64,000 nucleotides of DNA from Hygrophila difformis (lineage: Eukaryota; Streptophyta; Magnoliopsida; Lamiales; Acanthaceae). The stretch spans positions 60,639,541 to 60,703,540 of the forward strand of contig JAOANR010000004.1 in NCBI GenBank assembly GCA_030278955.1, in the 5' to 3' direction. This document shows, piece by piece, positions 22,160-34,224 of this stretch. The notes beneath the pieces are model-generated. The model was given only the letters and a program-made list of their open reading frames with translations. It was not told the origin of the DNA and made no database searches. Each line of letters opens with the position of its first letter. Positions within the stretch are counted from its first letter, which is position 1. The position numbers and the translations under genes were made by a program.

Positions 22160-22645
22160 TACTCCCTCCGTCCCACGAAGTTTGACACATATTCCATTTT
22201 TGGGTGTCCCACGAAGTTTGACACCTTTCCATTTTTAGATAAATTAAATTAATATAATTTTGATTAGAATTTTAATTATTATCAAATCACATTAAAAGTA
22301 ACCACTTTTACTATTCTGCACAAATTCCAATATAATTTTACCTTTCTACACAAAGTCCCTTGTATTTATTTAATTCTTAATATTTCAAAATTGGTACAGA
22401 TAAAAATTGTATAAAATATATATTCTAAAACTACACGATTAGACGATTCTAACAAGACCACACTTGATTATTTTTCTCTAATTACATCATTACGATAACA
22501 TTAAGTCAAAGTTAAATAACAAACAGTATCAAAATTTATTAGAATCTTAAATACAAATACTCACACCACTTTAACTACTAAACTCCACCACCTAAATTAC
22601 CGTGCCCAAAAGAAATGTGTCAAACTTCGCGGGACGGAGGGAGTA
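22160..22645. mobile_element. Long-TIR Stowaway-like MITE (486 bp)
   Basis: Left end TACTCCCTCCGTCCCACGAA continuing GTTTGACACA; right end is its inverted copy with one mismatch in about 30 bases. Interior shares GGTAATTTAGG-type and CACACCACTTTAACTAC blocks with the element at 55604-56060 in opposite orientation. Confidence 0.82.
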
Positions 22646-23371
22646 TATTTTTTTGGGGGAAAAATCAATCAAGGGCAAAAAATTCTCCCCCACATTTTAA
22701 AGATTTTTTTTTCATGCATTAAAGAACTGTTAATTTATTATTTACTTCATCCTATTTCTGACGAATTCTTTTTAATATTAACTTTTCATATATAGCATTT
22801 ATTTAAATGAATTTTTCGTCAAAAGTAATCATCTACTTTATTCTTTCAAAAAATAATTTTATGCCTTCATCCCATAGCAAAATATAGATGACAAAATGTG
22901 ATTTAATGAATAAATTTAATGTTTTCATATTAAAAATAAAATACTTACCATTAAATTGTTGTAGCTGTCATTTTAATACGACATACATAATGTGTTAAAC
23001 CAATTCAGAAAGAATTAATTATTCATTCCATGTACATAAAAACAGAATAAACTAAGTTTTTAATTGCTCAAAAAAGGTTGGCATTTTTTAATTATTGTAT
23101 ACTCAACGCGGTTGTTTCAGGTTAAGACTAAATCTAAAAGCTGGATTAAATGACTATTCAATCCTTAAAAAGTCGGCTATCTCAGGGGCAATAAAGTCAT
23201 TTCGGAGGGAAGACGAAAGAACATTGACCTGATGACTCACTCCACCCTAAATCATCCATTCATTGGTCACAAAATTCCTGCACTATTAAGCAACGAAAAC
23301 CCCAAATAGTATAATTTATTTATACCAGACGGCAGAAATTTACCTCCACCGCAAATTAAAGAAGAACAGGA
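22646..23371. promoter_or_regulatory. Upstream region of paralogue 1
   Basis: AT-rich DNA, then the shared upstream motif GGGGCAATAAAGTCATTT at 23185-23202 and a TATA-like TTATTTATA at about 23316-23324, some 50 bp before the start codon. Confidence 0.5.
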
Positions 23372-23674
23372 ATGGAATCGAACCTTACGAATCGGGAAAT
23401 CGAAGCTGTTCTGCAGTTGATTCAACTCAGCGCATCGACTTCCTGCGAAGACGCCGAGAAAATCGGAGAAAGCAGCAATAATTGCAAATCAGGAGGAGGA
23501 GGAGGAGAAGAAGGAAGCGTCGGAGAAGCGCTGTCGTCCACCGCGATTGAGAATCCTGCGGCGGAGAAGGGGGAGGTGGAGGCTTTGCCGCGAAGAGTAA
23601 CCAGGTACGGATCGCTGATCGAAATCTGCGCGAGGATCGATAACCGCCGCGGAAAGAGGGCAAGGCTTGAATAG
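23372..23674 (+). CDS. Small three-block protein, cluster paralogue 1
   Basis: Intronless frame of 100 residues. Block A (about 5-20) reads LTNREIEAVLQLIQLSA; block B (about 47-58) reads GSVGEALSSTAI; block C (about 72-98) reads LPRRVTRYGSLIEICARI and ends NRRGKRARLE. A Gly/Glu-rich spacer separates A and B. The same three blocks in the same order occur at 28122, 29935-30297 and 34998-35354, so it is a real gene family rather than a chance frame. Block C is the least like the others here: Asp and Tyr of the DxYRR part are replaced by Glu and Ile-Cys. The basic C-terminus could be a nuclear signal (inference). I do not recognise the family by name. Confidence 0.85.
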   Translation: MESNLTNREIEAVLQLIQLSASTSCEDAEKIGESSNNCKSGGGGGEEGSVGEALSSTAIENPAAEKGEVEALPRRVTRYGSLIEICARIDNRRGKRARLE

Positions 23675-25873
23675 AAATTAAAATTGAATTTTGAATGCGA
23701 TAGTCCAACAACCGTGAATTGAATTTCGAAATGGGGGGGAAAGGAATTTGAATTGTATAGAGAGACTGTATATACATACACATATATATATATATGCACT
23801 GTTATTATGTACTACTCCTACTGTATGTCTGTATGTATATATGTTTATGAAATCTTTTGCAGACTGAATAAAACTCGATTCTTCTCTCCCAGGAAAGATT
23901 ATTTTTTTGGATAAATAAAACTAAAATTTTGAGATAATTTGTATCCAATAAAAACCCTGTGTCTTAGTTAAAAAATGGTATATCAATCCCAGAATATGGT
24001 TCCATCCTATTCGTTCCGTTAAGCATTTTGACAGTTACAGAAATGGTAATATCATCATTCTGATTATACGCTTACTTAAAAAATTTGTAAGATAGGACAA
24101 CTTATAAACTTCTCGGCTTATGATTTGGTGGTTGATCAATGGTATACGCCGCTGAATAATGATATGTAAGGCTCATGATAATTGGTTTAAGATTATATGT
24201 GATGTATGAACCAATAAGTGGGTTATTTAATTAATGAATTGCGAATGTTAGATTCATAGTAGGTTTTGTTTCGAATATAATTTTTTAAAATTTTTTTTCT
24301 TTTCTGAAAATGCACGTATTGTTTGCAATTCTTAGCCATGCGTACCAAGTACTCAAGTAGGAGATTAACCAATAAGGTTAAAATACAGTATAAAAATCGA
24401 TATGGAAAATAAGCTGAGTAGTAATTGATTTATTTGTATGTATGTGCGTCAGACCGAATGCGTAATCGCATGAACTAACCTAAGAGATTAACCATAATGT
24501 TGACCGTTTGATACTTTGATTATTACACTTCAAGCATCCTACATTATTTTAAAAGGAAACATTGATCTATTCACTTCGATCTACAACTTCCATGTGAAAA
24601 ACAAAATATAAAGAAACTAAAAATACAGCAGGAATTGAATTTGACCAATATGAAAACAGGCTACTAGGCTAGGCTATTAATGAATGATCGTAAATCATCA
24701 CTTCCTTAGCTAGTCCGATCCCGGCACGAAAATATTGTCAATGTGCATGCAGTTTTCACGGTGTTCGTGTTCGTCTTTTTTTTTTTTTTTTAAAAAGTGT
24801 AATGATGATTATTATTATTATTATTATTGATAAAGGAGTGTAATGAAATTCATGTTCGAGTGTTCGCTTAGCAAGTTCATATATTTGGAATTTATCATAC
24901 AATATATCGCGTGCAGTTTTCATGTCTTACTATTTATTTTACTTTGCAAGAATAAAGAATATGAAAAGGTAAATTACATTGTATAGAAATAACCCTATAT
25001 ATATTAATATATTATGTATGATAGCACCACCAAATACCAATGATATGGTTAGGTTATTAAATCTTCGTATACTAAACATTCTATATGTAATTAATTGTAA
25101 TTATATACGTGCAGTTTATTTTTAGGTAGCGTGTTCTTTTCTTATTGACACTCCAAATTTGTCTAGCGGTCAAATGTATAGTTCCAAATTTTCTTTATTC
25201 ACCAAAAAATTAAAATAAACGGAGCAGAAGAAAAAAATGGTCACTTGGTCATGTTTAATTCAGTGGGATTTGGGTTCAACTCAAATTTAATTTTCAATAT
25301 ATATTTAATAAAAGAGGCACTTGGTGAAAGTTTCAATATAATTTTCTGCTAAAACATATATACACGATGCTTATAATTTTTTAGTAGCAAAAAAATGGAA
25401 TCTGGTATGTATATATGTGGAAGATTCTAGGCTTGTGTAATTGAAGGCATGCATGCAAGGGTTTGTACAATTACAACCACACACGTGTATGCATTATTCT
25501 TCTCTGGCTATAATAACTAAGAATATACACAAATGTATATTATCGCCTTTTGATCATTTTTGTCTGCTCATGGACACGTCTGCAGTGTATACATACATAC
25601 TATATGTTTCAATTTGTCAATCTAGCTAGCTCCAATAATTAATTAAATAATGTTAAATAAATATTTGTATTAATTATTTGGTGGAGTAATATTTTCTTTT
25701 CCACATAAATGCGTGCAGTGTATATATGTCAATATGTGTGCAATAATTCATTAGCATTTACTTATATATCATTTTGTCCTCAAAACTTTGGTAAATAACA
25801 TTATATATATATGTTGTGCCATAGCCAATTATTCATTGAACATTATTATCGGGATGGCCGCTTCATTCATACA

Positions 25874-25876
<3 letters not shown>

Positions 25877-25932
<56 letters not shown>
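25877..25932 (+). repeat. (TA)n(TG)n microsatellite
   Basis: A compound dinucleotide run: TA repeats followed directly by TG repeats. Confidence 0.9.
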
Positions 25933-25933
<1 letters not shown>

Positions 25934-26540
25934 TCGTTCATTGAGAGGGTAACTTCAAAATTAGGGGTTTCATTATTGTAAATGGATCTGATGCCAATTG
26001 CCAACCATGCTCTTTAATTTGCTAAAAGGGGTTTTGCTGTAACTTTCTTACCGACCATATCTTGCTAAAACGGTTTCATTAATTAATTGTAGTGTACAAA
26101 TTAGAATATACTACTACGTATGTACTAGGCTACTAGCTATAACATGATCAGTCATTAGGGTTTCATTAAGGGTTCGGTTGTCTTTACCAATGATATTTTA
26201 TGTTTAATATGTGAAAACATAATTATGTTTAATATGTGAAAACATAAAACCTGTCATTGATATATCAGTTCTTAGGGTTTGAGGTTTTTGTTGTCCCCGC
26301 TGCAAATATATGTGTAAGAACTTATAATTATGGTTTACTTTGAATGTGGTTATCTTTTGGTGTTAATTCGTGCTTGTGGCCAAATTCTCTCAATAGTATG
26401 GGTTTCTACTTTTGTTTCTTCTCTTCCTTCTTTAACATATATATATATATATATTTTTTTTTAATTTAAAATTCTATGTAGTAGATAGATTCCATTTAAT
26501 CTTCCACAACACGTATATAGAGAGATAATATAAATTTAGA

Positions 26541-26933
26541 GGGTGTTTGTTTGTGCGTTTTGGGACAGATTATATGATTATTGCGTTTGCAAACGTAAAT
26601 AATCAGTTAATCATGTTTGTGTACAAACTTCCAATAATCTATTATTTGCGTTTTGAGGGAATGAAAACGCTATTTTCTTGCAGCTTCATTTCGATGCTGC
26701 AAGAAAATTGCGTTTAGCCAAAAATAGATTTTACCATACTGTTGCCTTTTGAGGTAATGGAAAATGCAAATCCAAACATTTTTTAATGATTATCTGATTA
26801 TTGCGATTTGAAACAGCATATGCTCATCCAAACACTTAATTTTCTACAATACATTTTGTTACAACAATTAATAGTTTTTATCCGTTTTCTAAACGATGCA
26901 GCACTTTTTTAAAACGCACATCCAAACACCATC
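26541..26933. mobile_element. MITE with GGTGTTTG...TGCGTTTT ends
   Basis: Left end GGGTGTTTGTTTGTGCGTTTT and right end AAAACGCACATCCAAACACC pair as imperfect inverted repeats of about 20 bases. About 390 bp, no frame; probably hAT-type. Confidence 0.7.
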
Positions 26934-27561
26934 TTACTTGTTTAAAGTTTTACTAGTTAGAATATAGTTATTTTACATAAAGAAGAGCTAGGCTAATGCA
27001 TTTATAGAAAATTCTCCAATTTTTAACCAACAATACCGGGAATCTCTGTGTCCCTCTTTTATGCAATTAACTCATTTTGTAATGAATATAAAGAAGAATC
27101 CTTGAGGGTTAAGAATCCTTGAATCTTAATTCTTAAGGCAACTTATTAGGGATGTGAGTGTGACTTAATAATCAAGTCTCTCTACGTTCAACTAATTTAT
27201 AACGAGTAACTCCATTCGACCCTTATTTTTCACTTTTTTTTTTTTTTTATCTCTATGTAATTTGTATGACATATAATTTCATCATCTATTTTTGCCAATG
27301 GTAAGGCATTAATTGAGACAAAAGAATTCTTAAGGCCACTTATGTTAAACGAAACAACATGCATGCTTCTTGTTAATTAGGAAATCTTCCGTAATAATGT
27401 TTCAACAACTCTTTCATTAAGAAAAGAAAAAACTTATTTTTTTCAAAGTCATACTTAATTATAGATGTTTGACTACACGCCGACACCACTCTTCTAAAAT
27501 TACTGTGATCTTTTCATTTAAAATACTAGTAACTATTAATAAAAATAACGATTTTATTTTC

Positions 27562-27801
27562 ATACTCCCTCAATTTTCAAAAAATTGAAATAGACTCAAA
27601 ATGCATGCAGTCCAATGCACATTTTAAATAATTAATATTTCAATTTCGGTACACGTAAAAATTTCTAAAAATTTGATATTTAAAAATCTAACAAGATCTC
27701 ACTTAACTATATTTTAACTTGTATAACTATGATAAAACTTTAAGTCAAAGTGTGTGTGTGAATAGTGTCAAATTTCCAAACGTTTCAACTGAGGGAGTAT
27801 A
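27562..27801. mobile_element. Stowaway-like MITE upstream of paralogue 2
   Basis: Left ATACTCCCTCAATTTTC, right AACTGAGGGAGTAT; about 240 bp. Lies about 320 bp before the paralogue 2 start. Confidence 0.72.
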
Positions 27802-28121
27802 TAGTAATTAATTAGAAAGTAGTAAAATGTAAAATCAATGCATTGAATTTTTAATGGTACACACTAACACACACAAGGCGTGCATTCCATATTTTAAATT
27901 AATGTTGTTTCCACAAAATACTTGGTAAAATACTTTATGCTACAAAAGTGAAATCGCGATTTTATCCTTCCCAGATTGGGCGGATTGACGAGCTCAGACC
28001 AGGGATACTCGAGTCATTTTCCAAACACGACCCCGGTCCACGGGGCACAAGGAAATAGTAAAACAAAACGAACCAACCACCCAAATTTCCCCAAAGCAAA
28101 ACACCACAAGTTCGAATCAAG

Positions 28122-28409
28122 ATGGAATCCAGCTCCGCCCTCACCGAGATGGAACTCCAAGCGGTTCTCCAATTACTTCAGCTCACCGCCGCTTCCTCCT
28201 CCCAACTCATCCTCCCTGCAGGAAGCGTCGGAGAATCCTCCTCGTCGACGACGGCGATGGTTAATCCGGCGAGCGGCGACCAGGAGGCCGGGGATGAGGC
28301 GGAACCTTTGCCGCGGAGAAAACCTAGATTTGGATCGCTCCGCGATGTGTGCCGACGGAGTAGGCCGCCGCTGATCAACCGCCGCGCCAAGAAGATTGCC
28401 AGGTTTTGA
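28122..28409 (+). CDS. Small three-block protein, cluster paralogue 2
   Basis: Intronless, 95 residues, the shortest of the four. Block A reads LTEMELQAVLQLLQLTA; block B is eroded to GSVGESSSSTTAM; block C reads LPRRKPRFGSLRDVCRRS, then PPLINRRAKKIARF at the C-terminus. The coding DNA is GC-rich against an AT-rich surround. Block C keeps RFGSLRD and the basic tail, but has Cys where paralogues 3 and 4 have Tyr. It is on the plus strand and faces paralogue 3, 1.5 kb away. Function unknown; a small, probably disordered protein with a helical N-terminus and basic C-terminus. Confidence 0.83.
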   Translation: MESSSALTEMELQAVLQLLQLTAASSSQLILPAGSVGESSSSTTAMVNPASGDQEAGDEAEPLPRRKPRFGSLRDVCRRSRPPLINRRAKKIARF

Positions 28410-29934
28410 ATAATACCTCCTCCTCCTCCTTTTTTTTTATGGTCTCTTCTTAACTTTTGCCGACTTTGTAAATTATAGTAATAATGTCAAGTTAATATTG
28501 AATATCTTAAATATATCAGCCGTGTGTTAGTTAAATACGGTTTTAATTAACTTGAGAAAGAAAAAGGAATACGTTATTTAAGTTATCGAAATTTTTCCTT
28601 TTCCACTTGCTTCTTTTTATGTATTTTCTGTATTATTGGTTAGTAACTCAGTACTAGTATGAACCATCTGCTATCATTCTTTGGCTCTAAATAAAAAAGG
28701 AAGGGATGCAATACAATACAAGCATCTGTTTTGAATGTGACAACCCAATAAACATCCTTTGAAATCTTAGCTTAATAATCCAATTCAAATGCTAGTGATT
28801 TAAATGATTAAACCGTCTCGTCAACTTTTTTTCATAATACTACAAACGGAAAAAATGTCAAAATGGTGCCGTAACTTTGCCAATTTTCCAATTTGGTGTC
28901 GTAACTTTGCTAATGTTCTCCAAAATGGTCCCATCAGGCCTTAATAACTCATATTTGCTAGCGTGGCACGTGATTAGTGTAAATAATTAATTTAAGTGTA
29001 CCATGTAGGTATCACGTAGGCATAAATTGATTTTGACCTACACATTTGGACACTTTCTAACCCTATTTCTAATTTAATGGTCCCCTTCCAACTCTGCAAG
29101 TACGCATAAAATGTGTTTGAAAGTATTCATATGTGTGGGTTAAAGTCAGTCAATGCCTAAGTGACACCTACATGATATAATTAAATACTAACTCCGTTTT
29201 TGTGATAGTGCAACAAAGTACTATTTTGGCATTTTTTCCTACTACAAACGAAAGGGACAAAATATTATGATAAGCCAATTACTATAAATCTAGAAATAAA
29301 AAGTCAGGTACATCATCATATATAAATCCTCCTAAAGTTTCACGTTTAACTGAGGAATGAGGCCAGCTCAAAGTCATGAACTCGTGACCATAATCGCAGT
29401 CGTAAATTAATAAGCTTAAAAACCTAATGCTAGTCAAAATTTTCTTTTGTACTTACTACTTACAATTAAAATACTTCATTTCTAGTTTTTTACTTAAAAT
29501 TACGGTCCCCCCAATGAAAAATCTCTCTAAGAAGACTATTTAAAGAAGGAGCAGATTATTATTTTACAGGGTATGTCAGTATGTGTGTACATAAATATGG
29601 GGGACAATGTCAATGTGCATTATGATATTGTTGTAGACTTTGAAAGGTAAAGTTTAAAGATACAATGCCATCCGATCTACAAGCGTATCATAATATATTT
29701 ATGTTGAAGAAAACTATACGACATTACTTATATCCCAAAGCATATCAGAAATTTCATTATTTACGTTACGCGCAGGTCTTTGCTCCTTCGTAACTATTTT
29801 TCCAATAAAAGATAAAACATAAACTATACATTAGTCTTAAGTTATAGTACTACTATATATTTATACATTTCTAATTATCCGAAGAAAAAAAAAAAAGAAA
29901 AAGGACAAAAAGAAAAACTGAAAACTGAAAAAAT
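28410..29934. other. Convergent intergenic between paralogues 2 and 3
   Basis: Both 3' flanks plus the MITE at 28849-29240. The rest is AT-rich with no gene. Confidence 0.5.
28849..29240. mobile_element. Mutator-type MITE with 10-bp target duplication
   Basis: Ends GAAAAAATGTCAAAATGG and TATTTTGGCATTTTTTCC are inverted with few mismatches. A perfect 10-bp repeat ACTACAAACG flanks it (28839-28848, 29241-29250), in the 9-11 bp range of Mutator-like elements. Confidence 0.78.
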
Positions 29935-30297
29935 TCAAAACCTGGCCCTCTTTTTGGCGCGATCGTCGATCGGAGGTCCAGTTCGTCTGTAGAGATCTCG
30001 AAGCGATCCGAATCTACGGTTCCTCCGCCGCAGAGGCTCGTCCTCGTCTTCGTCGTCGTTTTCGTCTTCTCTGCTGCCGTCCTCTTCCTTGAACTTCCTC
30101 CGATTAATGGCGGTGGATGAAAAAGCTTCTCCAACGCTCCCGTCTTCTTTGGTGTGATTTGTGGTTTCTTCTTCATGGCTTCGTGATCGGGAATCGTCGC
30201 CGGAAACGTGAGTTTGGCCGTCGGAAGTGGCGCTGAGTTCGATTAGCTGGTAAACTGCGTCCAATTCCAACTTCGTGAGGGAGGATTCCAATTCCAT
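29935..30297 (-). CDS. Small three-block protein, cluster paralogue 3
   Basis: Intronless, 120 residues from the ATG at 30297. Block A reads LTKLELDAVYQLIELSA, block B GSVGEAFSSTAI, block C RRRNRRFGSLRDLYRRTG, then PPIDDRAKKRARF. Between B and C is an extra acidic run (EDENDDEDEDE). An in-frame ATG at 30351 would add 18 residues, but the family begins at ME-S-LT, and a TATA-like element (TATAAA on the minus strand, about 30352-30357) overlaps that upstream ATG, so 30297 is preferred. The motif GGGGCAAAACAGTAACTT lies upstream on the minus strand (about 30383-30400). Function unknown; the basic tail is consistent with nuclear or nucleic-acid association (inference). Confidence 0.85.
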   Translation of the reverse strand: MELESSLTKLELDAVYQLIELSATSDGQTHVSGDDSRSRSHEEETTNHTKEDGSVGEAFSSTAINRRKFKEEDGSREDENDDEDEDEPLRRRNRRFGSLRDLYRRTGPPIDDRAKKRARF

Positions 30298-30899
30298 CTT
30301 GATATTTTTGGCGAAGCGAGAAAATAAGGAATTGGTAGGGCAGCCGGGCATTTATAAGGATTTTTTACGCTTGTAAAACTGAAGTTACTGTTTTGCCCCG
30401 AGGGAGCGTATAATGGGAACCGACTTACCTCGGGTGAATATGGTAATTTGGAGATGCTGCGTAACGAGAACTGTACAAGTCATAAAAGTCACCGCCTTTC
30501 CTTACGGGAGTTAAGAAATTAGGAGAAACTGGGAAAGTCGGCTTATTTAAAAATCAGTATACTACTACTATTATTTTTGTGGTTTTTCCCCTTCCCTTTT
30601 TTTAAATCACGATTTTTTCTTTGAAAGATGGTCTCTCACGAATTTGAGTATTTGTTATCCATGCCAATAAATTCATAAAATAATTCTAATGTTCATATAA
30701 ACTATAAAGTAGAACAATAATCCCTCCTAGTTATGAACTAAGATTGGACTTTTTTTTTCCCGTTTTTTTTTGTGACAAGATTGGACTTTGTTATAATGCA
30801 ATGATATTTATATCCTAGTAGATATATAGCACTTATATTAAATTAGCCTCCAATTTCACTGTATTTAAAATAAAAGATCTGACATGTATTCAATTTAAC

Positions 30900-30902
<3 letters not shown>

Positions 30903-30990
<88 letters not shown>
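30903..30990 (+). repeat. (AAT)n microsatellite
   Basis: An uninterrupted run of about 29 AAT/ATA units. Confidence 0.95.
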
Positions 30991-32488
30991 TACATAATTA
31001 CTGCAAATTTTTATGGTGAAAACATGTTTCTACGCCACTTGATTAACTACTTGTTATTGTTGGTAAATCAAAAATTAAATACAAAAGACAATTTAAAATT
31101 TAACAAAATAAGATAACGGCAATCAGAGAAGAGTAATAATTTCAATAAAGTTACTATATAATTCCTTAAAATGTTTGCACGTGCATACATCATATAAAAC
31201 AACTACCACATCACATAGAACTTCTCTTATCACATATTATTCCACCACACATGCGCATAGAGCATTATTACATCACACAAAAAAACTTCTCCCATCGAAT
31301 ATAGATGTATGTACTCCATCATCATCTATCTATCAACTTAAATTGGATTTTGTTCCATGTTCCCCGCATATTTGTCTTTTCAATGAAGAATTAAGGATAA
31401 GCCAATGTAGTAATGTACTAATAAATTTTTTTAAAAAAATATTGAGATTCTAGTCTCAGCAAAAGTATATGGGAGTTCAAATAATAAGTTTGATTTATTT
31501 ATTTCTTTATATATATATATTTATTTTTATGATGTTAAATATGTAGATGAGTCCCAAAAAAAAAATGATTCTTAATGGGTTGAGTTGAGTCTTTTGAATT
31601 ATCATGTGTTCCTAATTGAAAGATAGGTTTAGCTCAACAAATAATTGGACAGTGAGGAAGCGGGCTAAAATATGCCAGCCCAGACGAGGTGGGCCAACTT
31701 GTACGAAATACAACCAATTCTTTATATTTTTATGTTTATTTTTGTATTTTTTTCAATGAGGCATACGTATTTTGCTAATGTTTGTTGGTGGAATATTGTT
31801 AGAAACTATATATTGTTGATTTGTTAATACATAGTATTTTTATATAAAATATTATTAAAAAATTCTAAAATTGAATTTGATGCATCCTGAACATTATTTT
31901 TTATAATAATTTAATGTTATTATTAAAGAAAACAATGGTTTACAAAACTGTATTAACTCATTTTAGATTGTTCTAATTTGATAAATTTTTATTTTTAGAA
32001 TTATGATAAATAGTGATGCCAGTAATGAGTATTGATCGAAGTATAACCATTTTCTTTTTCTTTTTCTTTCTTTTTTGTTTAACATGGTAGAATTCGAATT
32101 GCACACTATTTGCATCCTTAAAATTCTTCAGGTTTAAATGTAAGTTTTTTTTTAAAAAAAAATTCGTGTACCGTGTATCCCCATACCACATTTAGTAAAA
32201 CACTATTTGCAAAACATTAATTACAATGTATACTAAGTTGGTAGTGAAAACTTGGAAAGAATCATAATAAAAATCACCATTATATATGCCAATAAAAGGA
32301 ATCGAAAATCAATGGGGAATTGGGTATGGGTTTGGGTAGTGTAAAATTCAAAATCAATACAACTGGATTTTACAAGAGGATCCATAAGACGACCATAACC
32401 CACCTTGCATGTATCCCAATATTTGAATTAAAATTGATGAAGGTTTCATTTGGGGTCAATGCAAGCATAATTATATTATTATATACAT

Positions 32489-32739
32489 AGGGCATGTTTG
32501 AGAATTAGTTGTTAGCTGTTAACTGATTATGTGAGTAATTTGAGTAATAAATTAATTAAAATTAGTTGTTTGACAATTTTGAGGCAAATGTTTTTGCCTA
32601 GAATAAGCTAATTCCAAAATGCTGCTATTTACAGCAGTTTCAAAAATAGCTAATTGAACACTATTTTAAGGTATTTTATCTTTTTAAATAAGCTAATTTA
32701 ATTTTAAATGAATAGAATAATCTAATTTCGTTTGCCCTA
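32489..32739. mobile_element. MITE related to the NHL intron copy
   Basis: Starts AGGGCATGTTTGAGAATTAG and ends TTCGTTTGCCCT; the interior AATTAGTTGTTTGACAATTT and CCTAGAATAAGCTAA match 4169-4387. The ends are more decayed than in that copy. Confidence 0.72.
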
Positions 32740-33129
32740 AACTCTGACCCATTATCAATATTCCTATGGTTTCTCAATCTAGATTCTCACCTAATTCCTT
32801 CATTTCAACGATTTTGTTAAAAAAACGAAATAATATAACTATATACTTGCATTCACCTAATCATTTTGTTAAAATGAACACAGCACCAATCACACACGGA
32901 TTTTTTTTTTTTTTTCTTTTTCATTACTTTTATTATGCATACTTGTAAGGGAATGTCAGCTTCATCCCTTTAAGGCGGCTTTGTCTGTATGTGAAGATTT
33001 TCGCCCTCTCACTCTCTCTCAATAAATTAATTAACATTAGATTAAAAGCATATGTGAGGCTATAATTCCTGACCCCAAAAAAGAAATTAAATAGTGAAAT
33101 GAGTGGCATGATATTTAGTTTTTCTTTCT

Positions 33130-33285
33130 TTTTATTTTTTTTTTAAAAATACATTGACACCATGTGTCGGTAAATGTGCGTGGGAGTCCAAACCACACAA
33201 TTATAAAGGAAATAAAGGAAAGAAATAGGAGTTTGGATGGGAATCAAACCTCTAACCATAAAGTTGAAAGTTAGGGACGGGTACA
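33130..33285 (-). mobile_element. SINE, minus strand, degenerate
   Basis: Read on the minus strand it has a box B-like GGTTTGATTCCCATCC, a tail with GACTCCCACGCACATTTACC and GACACATGGTGTCAATG, and a terminal A run. No clear target duplication found. Confidence 0.6.
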
Positions 33286-33499
33286 AAAAAATATATATAT
33301 ATTTTTGACCGGCTTCTGCTTCGGGAAAAAATTGTAATTATCAATATATGCACTTAGTGTTTCTGGCGAGCCAGTAAGTTGTAGTATATGTAATAGCCTA
33401 GCACAAATTTAAAATAGATGTTGAGATTGCATGAGGGTAATTTAAAAGTGCTGCAGTATTAATAATTTTAATTACATTGATCCCAATACAATAACAAAA

Positions 33500-33650
33500 T
33501 TGGGGTGATGACTTAGCCCAAGTGGTTAAGTCCCTCGACTTCCAACGGAAGATTCGAGGTTCAATTCCCCATCGGCCTACCCCTTCCTTTTATTTCACTT
33601 TATAATTTGTGTGGCATTGATTCCCAGCATCTCTTCACTATCAGCAAAAA
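33500..33650 (+). mobile_element. tRNA-derived SINE
   Basis: Head GACTTAGCCCAAGTGGTTAA (box A-like) and GAGGTTCAATTCCCC (box B-like), a tail with TTTGTGTGGCATTGATTCCC and an A-rich end. Same family as 50541-50717. Confidence 0.75.
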
Positions 33651-33997
33651 ATAAAATAAATAAAATAGAAGGCCTACGCTAGCAATGATTTTGACCCCTA
33701 CATATACTCCCTCGTATATGTCCTTTTGATTGGATATGGAGTTCAATATACTTATTTAACATTCAAATACATACTATAATTCTAAATCCGTGCGATTAAA
33801 TAAATTTAACAATATGTAAGTTGACAACTTTTTTTTAAAAAAAATAAAAAATTATATAGTATATAATGTGCTTGCAACGACCGATTCTATTTTGGGTGGA
33901 CGGAATATATATTAATATAAGATACTACTATATATATGGTAGTATAAAATCAGACGAGCCATTTTCCTCCCATTATTTTTCATGCATATATATATAT

Positions 33998-34224
33998 ATA
34001 CTCCATCTGTCCCAACTAAGATGTCTTGTTTGACTTCTACACACAATCCAATGCAAAAATTATATAAAATATATATTCTAAAACTACACGATTAGACGAA
34101 TCTAACAAGACCGAACTCGACTATTTTTTTCAAATATATACTTATAATAATATTGAGTCAAAGTTGAACAATGAACAGTGTCAAAAAGTTAAACAAGACA
34201 TCTTACATGGGACGGAGGGAGTAT
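33998..34224. mobile_element. Stowaway-like MITE
   Basis: Left end TACTCCATCTGTCCCAACTA continuing AGATGTCTTG, right end CAAGACATCTTACATGGGAC continuing GGAGGGAGTA; long inverted ends, about 227 bp. Confidence 0.82.

Larger units (their letters stand above)
23675..28121. other. Intergenic between paralogues 1 and 2
   Basis: AT-rich. Contains a TA/TG microsatellite at 25877-25932, a 25-bp direct repeat (TATGTTTAATATGTGAAAAC) at about 26199-26249, a MITE at 26541-26933 and a Stowaway-like element at 27562-27801. Short open frames look random; no remnant of the paralogue family was noticed. Confidence 0.5.

Noticed and set aside
23422..23799. Minus-strand frames with poly-Pro/Ser over paralogue 1
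   Set aside because: They mirror the Gly/Glu-rich spacer of the real plus-strand gene.
33500..33580. tRNA gene candidate
   Set aside because: Box A and box B are present but no cloverleaf acceptor stem; it is followed by a SINE body and A-rich tail.
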